A DNA stretch of 64,000 nt from Rohdeia sp041398665 (GTDB taxonomy: Bacteria > Planctomycetota > UBA1135 > GCA-002686595), in the NCBI GenBank assembly GCA_041398665.1, contig JAWKUH010000003.1:62001-126000 (forward strand). The letters are read 5' to 3'. The stretch's first letter is position 1. The number at the start of each line of letters is the position of its first letter. Position numbers and translations under genes: made by a program. The notes under the pieces are model-generated. The model was not told where the DNA came from. It searched no databases and was given only the letters and a program-made list of their open reading frames with translations. Shown here piece by piece: positions 46,197 to 54,356 of the stretch.

Positions 46197-47524
46197 GCCA
46201 GCCGCACCCCCGTGAACGGCCAGCGGGCCGTGTGCCAGAAGAAGTTCCGGTAGGTCGCGCTCGCGTGACCGTGCGGAGTCGCGAACGATCCGCCGCGCAG
46301 CACGAGCTGCCCGGACATGAACTTGCCGTTGTACTCGCCGACCGCACCGGGCGGCGGCGCGTAGCCCGGGTAGGGCTCGTAGCCGCCGAGCGTCCACTCC
46401 CACGAGTCGCCGGGACCTCGGATCTCCTCGGTACAGCGGCGCGGGAGCGTGCGGACGGAGAGGTACGCGTCCTCGTCGTCCGTCGCGAGCGCCGCGAACG
46501 CGCCGTCGAAGTGCGCGAGCATCGCGACCTCCCACTCGCCCTCGCGCGGGAGGCGCGCGCCGCTCCAGCGCGCGAACGCGTCGGCCTCGTACCAGGAGAC
46601 GTGCTGCACGGGCTCGTCGAGCGCGAGGTCGCGCATCCCCGTCAGTCCGAACGTGCGTCGCGTGCCGTCGTCGCGGCGCTCCCAGTACAGCGGCGCCTCG
46701 AAGCCCTCGCGCACCACGGCGTCGACGCCGTCCGACATCCACAGCTCCGCGCGGCGGTAACCGCCGTCCTCGACGAACGCGAGCCACTCGCCGTTCGTGA
46801 CGGGGCGCGACGCGATCGCGCCGCCGGCGAGGTGCACGCGGTGGCGCGGACGCTCGTTGTCGAAGTGGAACGCGCCGTCGTCGGGAGCGCCGATCTCGTG
46901 CACGCCGCTCGGGATCGTGAGGCGCAGCGCGGGCGGGGCCGGGGTGGACGCGGTCGTCGGCTCGGTCGGCGCGGCGTAGGCGGGACGCAGCGGGTTGCGC
47001 GAGAGCAGGTGCAGCGCGTCCATGAGCAGCAATTCCTGGTGCTGCTCCTCGTGGCGACAGCCGAGTTCGACGAGCGCGCGGCCCGCGTCGTCGAGTTCGG
47101 GCAGCGCGCGGACGACCTCGGCCTCGACGTCGGCGCGGTAGCGCTCGATCTCCGCGTTCGACGGTCGCGTCAGGAGGCCGCGCTCGGGGCGCGGGTGGCG
47201 CGCGCCGATCGTCACGTAGTACGAGTTGAGCAGCTCGTCCCACTCCGGGCGCACGCGCACGCCGCGCGGTGCGAGCACGAAGCGCTCGAAGAACCACGTG
47301 GTGTGACCGAGGTGCCACTTCGCGGGGCTCGCCTCGGGCATCGACTGCGCCTGACGATCCTCGGGCGACAGCGGGGCCGCGAGCGCGAGCGTCCGGGCGC
47401 GCGTGCGCACGAAGCGGCGCGCGAGGCCTTCGCTTCCGCGGGCTCCGAGGGCGGCCGGAGCCGTGCGCGCCGGGGCGTCGGCCTCGGCCTCGCCCCGCGT
47501 CGTGCTGCCGTGGTCCCTCACCAT
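46184..47524 (-). CDS. egtB: Ergothioneine biosynthesis iron-dependent sulfoxide synthase EgtB
   Basis: 446 residues. An N-terminal DinB-like domain has KWHLGHTTWFFERFVLAP and ELGCRHEEQHQELLLMDALH, giving the iron-binding HxxxHxE set. A C-terminal formylglycine-enzyme-like domain has PVTNGEWLAFVEDGGYRR, HVSWYEADAFARWSGARLP and LRGGSFATP, and ends FTGVRLAWD. EgtB joins hercynine to a thiol donor with O2. The pairing with egtD and the 13-nt overlap make the role secure. Whether it uses gamma-glutamylcysteine or cysteine is unknown; no egtA or egtC is nearby. Confidence 0.95.
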   Translation of the reverse strand: MVRDHGSTTRGEAEADAPARTAPAALGARGSEGLARRFVRTRARTLALAAPLSPEDRQAQSMPEASPAKWHLGHTTWFFERFVLAPRGVRVRPEWDELLNSYYVTIGARHPRPERGLLTRPSNAEIERYRADVEAEVVRALPELDDAGRALVELGCRHEEQHQELLLMDALHLLSRNPLRPAYAAPTEPTTASTPAPPALRLTIPSGVHEIGAPDDGAFHFDNERPRHRVHLAGGAIASRPVTNGEWLAFVEDGGYRRAELWMSDGVDAVVREGFEAPLYWERRDDGTRRTFGLTGMRDLALDEPVQHVSWYEADAFARWSGARLPREGEWEVAMLAHFDGAFAALATDDEDAYLSVRTLPRRCTEEIRGPGDSWEWTLGGYEPYPGYAPPPGAVGEYNGKFMSGQLVLRGGSFATPHGHASATYRNFFWHTARWPFTGVRLAWDA

Positions 47525-47690
47525 GGCGGCGCCGATCCTAGTGCGAGAACGTCCGGGTTCGTCGACGACTCGGAGAATCCTCGACGCGAGGACCGCCTAT
47601 CATCCCGGCCGTGCGCGCGATCGCGACGACGCGCGCCCGTTCTTCGAACCGCCGGCCGCGACTCAGTGGCCTCGAACCTCGGAACCGACG

Positions 47691-48299
47691 ATGCGCACGA
47701 CGTACGCAGTCCTGATGCTCCCGTTCCTCGCGGCCTGCCATGCGACCGGGGGCGAGCGCGACCTCGGCCGCGTCCCGCAGGACGTCGTCGACCTCTACGA
47801 CGTCGCGGCGCGCGACGGGCTGATCGAGATCGAGCTCGAGCGCGACGGCAGGATCCGCGAGATGGAGGCGCAGATCGCGCTGACCGAGGTCCCGCAGGTC
47901 GCCGCGGACGCCGCGATGGCGTTCCTGCCCGCGGGCCGCGTCACCGGGGCGGAGCGCGAGATCACGCGCTTCGGCGTCGCCTACGAGGTCGACTTCGAGG
48001 TGGGCGGGCTGGCGTGGGAGGTCGTGGTCGACGAACACGGCACCATCGTCGAGACCGAGCAGCAGCTCGATCCGCGCGCCGCTCCGAAGGTCGTGATCGA
48101 CGCCGCGAACCGCACGATCAAGGACGGTGTGCTGAAGAGCGTCGAACTCGTGACGCGCGGCGGCGTCTCGGTCTACCACGTGAAGAAGGACGTGCTCGGC
48201 GTCAGTTACAAGCTCGAGATCGCCGCCGACGGGACCGTCGAACGCAAGGTGCGCGAGGCTCGGGCCGAGATCGAGATCCCGCTGGCGGAGGAGCGTTGA
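47691..48299 (+). CDS. Lipoprotein with PepSY-like repeats
   Basis: 202 residues from ATG 47691. The leader AVLMLPFLAACHATGG has a lipobox cysteine. Two similar blocks follow, LIEIELERDGRIREMEAQI and VAYEVDFEVGGLAWEVVVDE with HGTIVETEQ, then YKLEIAADGTVERKVREA. This is the PepSY/YPMY strand pattern found in small periplasmic inhibitors or sensors. The ligand is unknown. It precedes the CpcT-like gene with essentially no gap and is divergent from egtB. Confidence 0.6.
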   Translation: MRTTYAVLMLPFLAACHATGGERDLGRVPQDVVDLYDVAARDGLIEIELERDGRIREMEAQIALTEVPQVAADAAMAFLPAGRVTGAEREITRFGVAYEVDFEVGGLAWEVVVDEHGTIVETEQQLDPRAAPKVVIDAANRTIKDGVLKSVELVTRGGVSVYHVKKDVLGVSYKLEIAADGTVERKVREARAEIEIPLAEER

Positions 48300-48301
48300 G
48301 C

Positions 48302-48937
48302 GTGCGGGCGCTTCGGAGGTGGGCGGTGTTCGTCGCGCTCGCGATCCTCGCGTCGTGCGCCTCGCACGGGCGGAGCTCCGGCGGCGACGACGTCGCGACG
48401 GCGGCGGCGTGGCTGACCGGGACCTTCTCGAGCGCCGCGCAGGCCGCGGAGGACCCCGCGAACTTCTTCGACGTGCGCCTGGTCGTCGCACCGATCTGGA
48501 AGGAGCGCGACGACGGTCCGTGGCTGTACGTCGAGCAGGCCGTCGCGACCGCGCTCGACCGACCCTACCGCCAGCGCGTCTACCACCTCGTGCCCGAGGG
48601 CGACACGGTGCGGAGCGACGTGTACGAGTTGCCCGACGCGGCGGCGGCCGTCGGCTGCTTCGAGCAGGACCGTCCGCTGGCGGAGCTCGGCCCCGACGAC
48701 CTCGCGCTCCGCGGGGGCTGCTCCATCTGGCTCGTGCGCGTCGCCGGCGACGAGTTCAGGGGCAGCACGCGCGGCGACGGCTGTCCGAGCACGCTCGGCG
48801 GTGCGACCCACGCCACGAGCGAGGTCGTGCTCGGCCCCGACGCCCTCGAGAGCTGGGACCGCGGCTTCGACGCGTCCGGCCGTCAGGTCTGGGGAGCGAC
48901 CCGAGGCGCCTACCGGTTCGACCGGACCTTCGACTGA
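48302..48937 (+). CDS. CpcT/CpeT-like lipoprotein
   Basis: 211 residues from GTG 48302 (TTG 48296 would overlap the previous stop). The lipobox is LAILASCAS. The mature part matches the CpcT/CpeT chromophore-lyase family. AWLTGTFSSAAQAAEDPANF opens the domain, then RLVVAPIWKERDDGPWLYVE, AVATALDRPYRQRVYHLV, RGDGCPSTLGGATHATSEVV and SWDRGFDASGRQVWGATRGA. In cyanobacteria these attach bilins to phycobiliproteins. No phycobiliprotein or bilin gene is visible, so a tetrapyrrole- or lipid-binding role is only a guess. The first 35-nt repeat overlaps its stop codon. Confidence 0.78.
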   Translation: MRALRRWAVFVALAILASCASHGRSSGGDDVATAAAWLTGTFSSAAQAAEDPANFFDVRLVVAPIWKERDDGPWLYVEQAVATALDRPYRQRVYHLVPEGDTVRSDVYELPDAAAAVGCFEQDRPLAELGPDDLALRGGCSIWLVRVAGDEFRGSTRGDGCPSTLGGATHATSEVVLGPDALESWDRGFDASGRQVWGATRGAYRFDRTFD

Positions 48938-48970
48938 ACCTGGTTCGTTTGCCCAGCACCGGAACCGATC
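48936..48970 (+). repeat. 35-nt repeat, copy 1
   Basis: Begins with GAACCTGGTTCGTTTGCCCA (first 11 nt form the dyad GAACC-T-GGTTC), then GCACCGGAACCGATC. It overlaps the stop codon of the CpcT-like gene by 2 nt. One of four near-identical copies in 833 bp. Confidence 0.9.
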
Positions 48971-49010
48971 GATCGCTGCGGTTCGATCGGAAGCGCTGAT
49001 CGGTCCAACC

Positions 49011-49045
49011 GAACCTGGTTCGTTTGCCCAACACCGGATCCGATC
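49011..49045 (+). repeat. 35-nt repeat, copy 2
   Basis: Identical to copy 1 in the first 20 nt, then ACACCGGATCCGATC. It starts 75 nt after copy 1 in the same orientation. The spacer is rich in GATC and TCGATCG. Confidence 0.9.
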
Positions 49046-49090
49046 GATCGGCGGCGACCGATCATCGGGCCCGATCACGGGCGGGGCCGC

Positions 49091-49444
49091 TCAGCCGTGC
49101 TCCCGCTCGCGGCGGGACTCCGGGTGGAGCTCCCGGTCCAGGCCCTCGGCGCGGGCGTCGGAAGCGCGCGTGAGCGCCGCCGTCGCGATGAACGGCACGG
49201 CGCAGATCGCGGCGAAGAGCGTCGCGGCGACGAGGAAGCGCCAGTCGGCGACGATCACGGCCGCGACGACGAGCCCGACGGCGAGGAACAACAGTCCGAC
49301 CCGCCATTCGCGGATCGCCGCGCGCTCCGCGCGCACGTCGCCGTCGCGCACGGCGCGCGCGAGTCGCGGCTGGTCGAGGCGCGTATGCGCCTCCTGCTCG
49401 ACTTCGGGGAGGTTCGTCCGGTCGCTGGTCCTGACCTGGTGCAT
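49091..49444 (-). CDS. Small two-helix membrane protein of unknown function
   Basis: 117 residues from the ATG at 49444. A hydrophilic N-terminus (HQVRTSDRTNLPEVEQEAHT) is followed by two adjacent helices (VGLLFLAVGLVVAAVIVAD and FLVAATLFAAICAVPFIAT) and a charged tail ending ESRREREHG. Topology predicts both ends in the cytoplasm. No family is recognised. It is flanked on each side by two copies of the 35-nt repeat, which face its 3' end and its promoter region. Confidence 0.55.
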   Translation of the reverse strand: MHQVRTSDRTNLPEVEQEAHTRLDQPRLARAVRDGDVRAERAAIREWRVGLLFLAVGLVVAAVIVADWRFLVAATLFAAICAVPFIATAALTRASDARAEGLDRELHPESRREREHG

Positions 49445-49630
49445 CACGCTCGGGGACGGGGTGCGTTCGCAGCCCGGCGGCGTCGCACGGGCTCCGTCGG
49501 GAGCGCTCCGCCGTCCGCGGAGTGGTCGCTCCCCAGATGAACCTCGACCCCATGTCGGCCGGCGGATGCGCGGGTCGGGTCTTTCCCCGGACGCCGCGGG
49601 GCAACCCTTGGTCCCTGACCCGGACCCACC

Positions 49631-49665
49631 GAACCTGGTTCGTTTGCCCAACACCGGATCCGATC
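49631..49665 (+). repeat. 35-nt repeat, copy 3
   Basis: Starts GAACCTGGTTCGTTTGCCCA, then ACACCGGATCCGATC. It is identical to copy 2 over all 35 nt, 620 bp away. Confidence 0.9.
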
Positions 49666-49733
49666 ACAGCCCGGCTCGTCTTCGACGGACGTGATCAACG
49701 CCCCACGCGATCGCGCGGGGTGCGAGGTCGATC

Positions 49734-49768
49734 GAACCTGGTTCGTTTGCCCAGGACCGAAACCGATC
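49734..49768 (+). repeat. 35-nt repeat, copy 4
   Basis: The same first 20 nt, then GGACCGAAACCGATC. It starts 103 nt after copy 3 in the same orientation and lies 29 bp from the stop of the APH-like gene. Confidence 0.9.
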
Positions 49769-49797
49769 ACGGGGCGCGCGGCGGCCGGGCGGGGTGA

Positions 49798-50721
49798 TCA
49801 GCGGTCGGCGCGGGGCGCGAGGCCGAACAGGGTGGTGGCGAGTTCGTCGATCGTGCGGGGCGGATCGGGCGCGGCGGCGACGAGGCGGGGGAGGAGCGCG
49901 AAGCGGTGGCACAGCGCGGCGGCGAGGAGTCGTCGTTCGCGCCCGGCGTCGAACGAACTCGCCGCCTCGCCCGACGCGACGAGGTGCTCGCGCAAGAGGC
50001 CGCGCTCGCCGCGCAGCACGAACTCGACGACCGCGGCGGTCTCGTAGTCGGCGGGACCGACGCGCGCGTCCGCGAAGTCGATCACGGCCGCGACGCTCGG
50101 ACGGTCCGCGTCGACGTCGACGAGGACGTGGTCGCCGAGCAACTCGGTGTGCAGCGTCCCGTGCGCCGCCGCTTTGCCGACGAAGCCGTCGTCACCGATC
50201 CCGCACTCCGCGAGGAACGACTCGCACTCCTCGACGAGACGCGCGAGCTCCGGACGCTGCTCCGCGCCGAGACTCCTTCGCTCGCGCGACGCACGACGCG
50301 CCTCGCGCGCGAACAGCCGCCACGGCTTCGCCCAGCTCGGCGGCTCCAGCGCGAACAGCTCGGCCCGGAACGCGCCGAGTCCGCGCGCGAGGTGCGCGCG
50401 CGCGGCATGCGTCAGCCTCGGCCAGACCTCGGCGACCGGCCTTCCGTGGACGCGCGTCATCACGAAGTACGGCCAGCCCTCGAGTTCCCCCGTCGCGACG
50501 GGCCGCGGCGCCGCGACGCTCGAGCGCCCCTCGACGTGTTCGAGCCAGGCGACCTCGCTCGCCATGTTGCGCGCCCAGCGCGGCACGTCGATCTTGACGA
50601 CGAGTCGCTCCGTCCCGAGCACGACCGCCGAACCCGTCCCGAAGAGCTCGAGCCCGCCGGCACGGAGCCCGTGGCGCTCGAGGATCACGCGCGCCGCCGC
50701 GCTCCAGTCCTCCGCGGACAA
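49798..50721 (-). CDS. Aminoglycoside-phosphotransferase-like small-molecule kinase
   Basis: About 307 residues. No ATG fits; the TTG at 50721 (giving LSAEDWSAAARVILE) is my choice, with low certainty. The N-lobe has LELFGTGSAVVLGTERLVVK, whose last lysine is the ATP-binding one. The catalytic loop is HGTLHTELLGDHVLVD, an HTE-x-GDH variant of the usual HGDLHxxN. The metal motif is AVIDFADARVGPADYE. Such kinases phosphorylate sugars, amino alcohols or antibiotics. Resistance should not be assumed. It is divergent from deoC. Confidence 0.75.
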   Translation of the reverse strand: MSAEDWSAAARVILERHGLRAGGLELFGTGSAVVLGTERLVVKIDVPRWARNMASEVAWLEHVEGRSSVAAPRPVATGELEGWPYFVMTRVHGRPVAEVWPRLTHAARAHLARGLGAFRAELFALEPPSWAKPWRLFAREARRASRERRSLGAEQRPELARLVEECESFLAECGIGDDGFVGKAAAHGTLHTELLGDHVLVDVDADRPSVAAVIDFADARVGPADYETAAVVEFVLRGERGLLREHLVASGEAASSFDAGRERRLLAAALCHRFALLPRLVAAAPDPPRTIDELATTLFGLAPRADR

Positions 50722-50808
50722 GAGGCCGCGCAGCGATGTGCCGGGGCGGCTCGGCGGGGGAGGAGCACCCCGCGATGCTATCCTCGCCGGACGAGGTCCT
50801 CCCGAGTC

Positions 50809-51702
50809 ATGTCCTACGTCCTCCCCGCCATCCCGTCGGTCGACCGCGTCGGCGCCGACGCGCGCGCCGCGGTGTTCACGCGCCGCAGCATCAAGAACGA
50901 GGCGAAGCGCGCCGCGCTCGCGACCATGGTCGCGATGACGGACCTGACGACGCTCGAGGGCATGGACACACCGGACAAGGTCCGGCGACTCTGCCGCAAG
51001 GCGATCCGACCGATCCCGGACGAGCGCGTGCCGTCGTGCGCCGCGGTCTGCGTCTACCCGCCCTTCGTCTCCGTCGCCCGCGAGGCGCTCGAGGGCAGCG
51101 GCGTCGCCGTCGCCGCGGTGTCGACCGCCTTCCCGAGCGGCCACTCCTTCCTCGACGTGCGGCTCGACGAGACCCGTCGCACCGTCGAGGCCGGTGCGCA
51201 CGAGATCGACATGGTCATCGATCGCGGTGCGTTCCTCGCGGGCGAGCACGCGCGCGTCCACGACGAGGTCGCGGCGGTCAAGGAAGCCTGCGGACCGGCG
51301 CACCTCAAGGTGATCCTCGAGACGGGCGAGCTCCAGACCTACGACAACGTGAGGCGCGCGTCGCAGATCGCGATGGACGCCGGCGCCGACTTCATCAAGA
51401 CGTCGACGGGCAAGGTGACGCCGGCCGCGACGCTGCCGGTCTGCCTCGTGATGTCGGAGGCGATCCGCGACCACTACCTCGCGACCGGCGTGCGCGTCGG
51501 ACTCAAGGCGGCGGGCGGGATCCGCACGGCGAAGCAGGCCTGGCAGTACCTCGTCATGGTGAAGGAGACGCTCGGCGACGCGTGGCTCACGCCCGACCTC
51601 TTCCGCCTCGGTGCGTCCTCGCTCGTCAACGACGCGCTGCAGCAGTGGGAGCGCCTCGAGACGGGTCGCTACCAGTCCGCCGACTACTTCTCCGAGGACT
51701 GA
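50809..51702 (+). CDS. deoC: Deoxyribose-phosphate aldolase
   Basis: 297 residues with the class I aldolase fold. Key segments are VCVYPPFVSVAREAL, VSTAFPSGHSFLDVRL, EIDMVIDRGAFLAG, LKVILETGEL and the Schiff-base lysine in ADFIKTSTGKVTPAATLPV. The partner lysine lies in VGLKAAGGIRT. It splits 2-deoxyribose 5-phosphate to acetaldehyde and glyceraldehyde 3-phosphate. The next two genes encode an aldehyde dehydrogenase and a truncated relative, 18 bp downstream, which fits onward oxidation of the acetaldehyde. Confidence 0.95.
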   Translation: MSYVLPAIPSVDRVGADARAAVFTRRSIKNEAKRAALATMVAMTDLTTLEGMDTPDKVRRLCRKAIRPIPDERVPSCAAVCVYPPFVSVAREALEGSGVAVAAVSTAFPSGHSFLDVRLDETRRTVEAGAHEIDMVIDRGAFLAGEHARVHDEVAAVKEACGPAHLKVILETGELQTYDNVRRASQIAMDAGADFIKTSTGKVTPAATLPVCLVMSEAIRDHYLATGVRVGLKAAGGIRTAKQAWQYLVMVKETLGDAWLTPDLFRLGASSLVNDALQQWERLETGRYQSADYFSED

Positions 51703-51720
51703 ACCTCACGGAGCGAGTTC

Positions 51721-53241
51721 ATGAGCGAGTTCGACGTGAAGGAGATCCAACCCCAGGCGAAGGCGCCGCGTCCGCCGCGCACCGACGGTGCGCGCGAGCT
51801 GCTCTTCGGCGACCTGTGGGAGTACGCGCCGTCGCGGGAGAGCACGGACCTCGTGCGGCTCGACCCCTGCTACGGCCACTACGTCGGCGGCGAGTGGATC
51901 GACGGCGGGGCGCGTTTCGAGGTGCTGAACCCGGCGACCGAGGAGGTGCTGACCGAGGTGCAGGCCGCGGGGCCGGAGATCGTGGATCGCGCGGTCGAGG
52001 CCGCGCGCGACGCGTTCCACGGTTGGGCGACGCTCCACCCGAGCCGCCGCGCGAAGTGCCTCTACCACATCGGGCGCGCGATCCAGGAGCGCTCGCGCGA
52101 ACTCGCCGTGCTCGAGACGCTCGACAACGGCAAGCCGATCCGCGAGACGCGCGACGTCGACGTCCCGCTCGCGGCAGCGCACTTCCTCTACTACGCGGGC
52201 TGGGCGGACAAGCTCGACTACGCGTTCCCCGGCGCGAAGGTGTCGCCGCTCGGCGTCGCCGGACAGGTGATCCCGTGGAACTTCCCGCTGCTCATGGCGG
52301 CCTGGAAGATCGCGCCCGCGCTCGCGTGCGGCAACACGGTCGTGCTGAAGCCGGCGGAGACCACGCCGCTCACCGCGATCTGGCTCGCGAGGATCTGCGA
52401 GGAGGCCGGCGTGCCGCCGGGCGTCGTCAACGTCGTGCAGGGCGACGGCGACACGGGCCGCGCGCTCGTCTCGCACCCCGGCGTCGACAAGATCGCGTTC
52501 ACCGGTTCGACGGAGGTGGGACGCGAGATCCAGCGCACGCTCGCCGGGACCGAGAAGCGCCTCACGCTCGAACTCGGCGGCAAGGGTGCGAACATCGTGT
52601 TCGAGGACGCGCCGCTCGACCAGGCGGTCGAAGGCATCGTCGACGGCATCTGGTTCAACCAGGGCCAGGTGTGCTGTGCGGGCTCGCGACTGCTCGTCCA
52701 GGAGTCGATCCTCGACACCGTCCTCACGAAGCTGCGCCATCGCATCGCGACGCTGCGCGTCGGCGATCCCCTCGACAAGAACACCGACGTCGGCGCGATC
52801 AACAGCCGCTCGCAGCTCGATCGCGTGCGCCGCTACGTCGACATCGGCGTCGAGGAGGGCGCGCAGATGCACCGCCTCGCGTGCGAACTGCCGAGCCGCG
52901 GCTACTTCTTCCCGCCGACGTTCTTCACCGGTGTCGCGCAGAGCCACCGCATCGCGCAGGAGGAGATCTTCGGCCCGGTGCTCGCGATCCAGACGTTCCG
53001 CACGCCGAAGGAGGCCGTCGACCTCGCGAACAACTCGCCCTACGGCCTCTCCGCCGGCGTCTGGAGCGACAAGGGCAGCAAGGTCTTCGCCATGTCGCGC
53101 GCGCTGCGCGCCGGCGTCGTGTGGGGCAACACCTTCAACCAGCTCGATCCCGCCAGCCCCTTCGGCGGCTACAAGGAGAGCGGCTTCGGTCGCGAGGGCG
53201 GGCGGCACGGGCTGTTGCCGTACCTCGAGATCAAGGGTTGA
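51721..53241 (+). CDS. NAD(P)-dependent aldehyde dehydrogenase
   Basis: 506 residues with every core motif of the ALDH superfamily. VAGQVIPWNFPLLMAAWKIA and VVLKPAETTPL bind the cofactor, IAFTGSTEVGREIQ is the Rossmann turn, LTLELGGKGANIVFEDA carries the general-base Glu, and FNQGQVCCAGSRLLVQ carries the catalytic Cys (first or second of CC). EEIFGPVLAIQTF and NTFNQLDPASPFGGYKESG close the fold. Its position after deoC suggests acetaldehyde as substrate. A CoA-acylating reaction is unlikely, given the normal hydrolytic-type motif set. Confidence 0.93.
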   Translation: MSEFDVKEIQPQAKAPRPPRTDGARELLFGDLWEYAPSRESTDLVRLDPCYGHYVGGEWIDGGARFEVLNPATEEVLTEVQAAGPEIVDRAVEAARDAFHGWATLHPSRRAKCLYHIGRAIQERSRELAVLETLDNGKPIRETRDVDVPLAAAHFLYYAGWADKLDYAFPGAKVSPLGVAGQVIPWNFPLLMAAWKIAPALACGNTVVLKPAETTPLTAIWLARICEEAGVPPGVVNVVQGDGDTGRALVSHPGVDKIAFTGSTEVGREIQRTLAGTEKRLTLELGGKGANIVFEDAPLDQAVEGIVDGIWFNQGQVCCAGSRLLVQESILDTVLTKLRHRIATLRVGDPLDKNTDVGAINSRSQLDRVRRYVDIGVEEGAQMHRLACELPSRGYFFPPTFFTGVAQSHRIAQEEIFGPVLAIQTFRTPKEAVDLANNSPYGLSAGVWSDKGSKVFAMSRALRAGVVWGNTFNQLDPASPFGGYKESGFGREGGRHGLLPYLEIKG

Positions 53242-53258
53242 GCGAGGGCGGACGCACC

Positions 53259-54137
53259 ATGACGAACGAACACGATCCGGTCCGCAAGACCTACAAGCTC
53301 TACGTCGGCGGGCAATTCGTCCGCTCCGAGTCGGGACGGACGCTGCGACAGCTCGACGCGCGCGGCGCCTTCTTCGCCAACTGTGCGAAGGGGTCGCGCA
53401 AGGACCTGCGCGAAGCCGTGCGTGCAGCGCGCGGGGCGTTCGGCGGTTGGTCGACGCGCAGCGCGTTCAACCGCAGCCAGATCCTCTACCGGCTGGCCGA
53501 GATGCTCGAGGGTCGCGCGGCGGCCTTCACCGAACTTCTCGTGACGCTCTGCGGTCGCGATCGCGACGACGCGAAGCGCGAGGTCGCCGCGAGCGTCGAC
53601 CGCGTCTTCTGGTACGCCGGTTGGTGCGACAAGTTCACGCAGGTGCTCGGCGGCGTGAACCCGATCGCGAGCCCGTACAACAACTTCAGCTTCGCCGAGC
53701 CCACCGGCGTCGTCGTCGTCGTCGCCCCGCGCGGCGGCGGCCTGATCGAGCTGGTCTCCGCGCTGCTGCCGCCGCTCGCCGCGGGCAACGCGTGCCTCGT
53801 GCTCGTCGACGCGGACGTGCCCGTGATCGGGCTCGAGCTGGCGGAGGTCGTCGCCACGAGCGACGTGCCCGCGGGCGTCGTCGGCGTCCTCGCGAGCGAG
53901 ATCACCGAGCTCGTCCCGCACGCCGCCGACCACATGGACGTGAACGCGATCGCGTGCTTCGGCGGCGACCCCGAGCTGCGCCGCGACCTGGCGGAGCGCG
54001 CCGCCGCCAACATCAAGCGCGTCGCGTGGTTCGACGAGCGATCGGTGGTGGACTGGCTCGCCGACGAGGGCCGGAGCCCGTACTGGATCGAGAAGTTCGT
54101 CGAGTGGAAGACGAGCTGGCACCCGGTCGGCGTGTGA
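53259..54137 (+). CDS. Truncated aldehyde-dehydrogenase-like protein without catalytic domain
   Basis: 292 residues that align with the N-terminal, cofactor-binding half of ALDH: YKLYVGGQFVRSESGRTL, NRSQILYRLAEMLEGRAAAF, FWYAGWCDKFTQVLGGVNPI and PTGVVVVVAPRGGGLIELVS. The usual PWNFP is replaced by APRGG. The protein stops (SWHPVGV) before any catalytic Glu/Cys region, so it cannot be an ordinary dehydrogenase. There is no sign of a frameshifted remainder downstream, so the truncation looks evolved. A structural or regulatory partner of the preceding ALDH is the natural inference. Confidence 0.8.
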   Translation: MTNEHDPVRKTYKLYVGGQFVRSESGRTLRQLDARGAFFANCAKGSRKDLREAVRAARGAFGGWSTRSAFNRSQILYRLAEMLEGRAAAFTELLVTLCGRDRDDAKREVAASVDRVFWYAGWCDKFTQVLGGVNPIASPYNNFSFAEPTGVVVVVAPRGGGLIELVSALLPPLAAGNACLVLVDADVPVIGLELAEVVATSDVPAGVVGVLASEITELVPHAADHMDVNAIACFGGDPELRRDLAERAAANIKRVAWFDERSVVDWLADEGRSPYWIEKFVEWKTSWHPVGV

Positions 54138-54356
54138 GGTCCGAAGCCCTGCCGGCGCACCGGATCGCCGCCGGAGCGGCCGTCGACGCCCGGCTCCGAC
54201 GTCCCGCACACCGTTCGCGACGCCAGGGCGACCGTCGGCCCGTCGGCGGGGGACGCGCGCCGGCGACGGGTCCCGCGCCGAGGTGTCACAGGTAGACTTC
54301 CGCTCCGAACGGACGGCGCCCCGCACGCTCCGGGACCACCGAACCACGAAACACCC

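Larger units (their letters stand above)
49445..49797. other. 353-bp non-coding spacer with two 35-nt repeats
   Basis: This spacer separates the start of the small membrane protein (minus) from the end of the APH-like gene (minus). Apart from repeat copies 3 and 4 and the GC-rich stretch 49460-49600, which should hold the promoter of the small gene, I see no gene or RNA in it. Confidence 0.5.

Noticed and set aside
48936..49768. CRISPR array
   Set aside because: Only four repeats, in two pairs with irregular spacing of 75, 620 and 103 nt and a gene in between; no cas genes.
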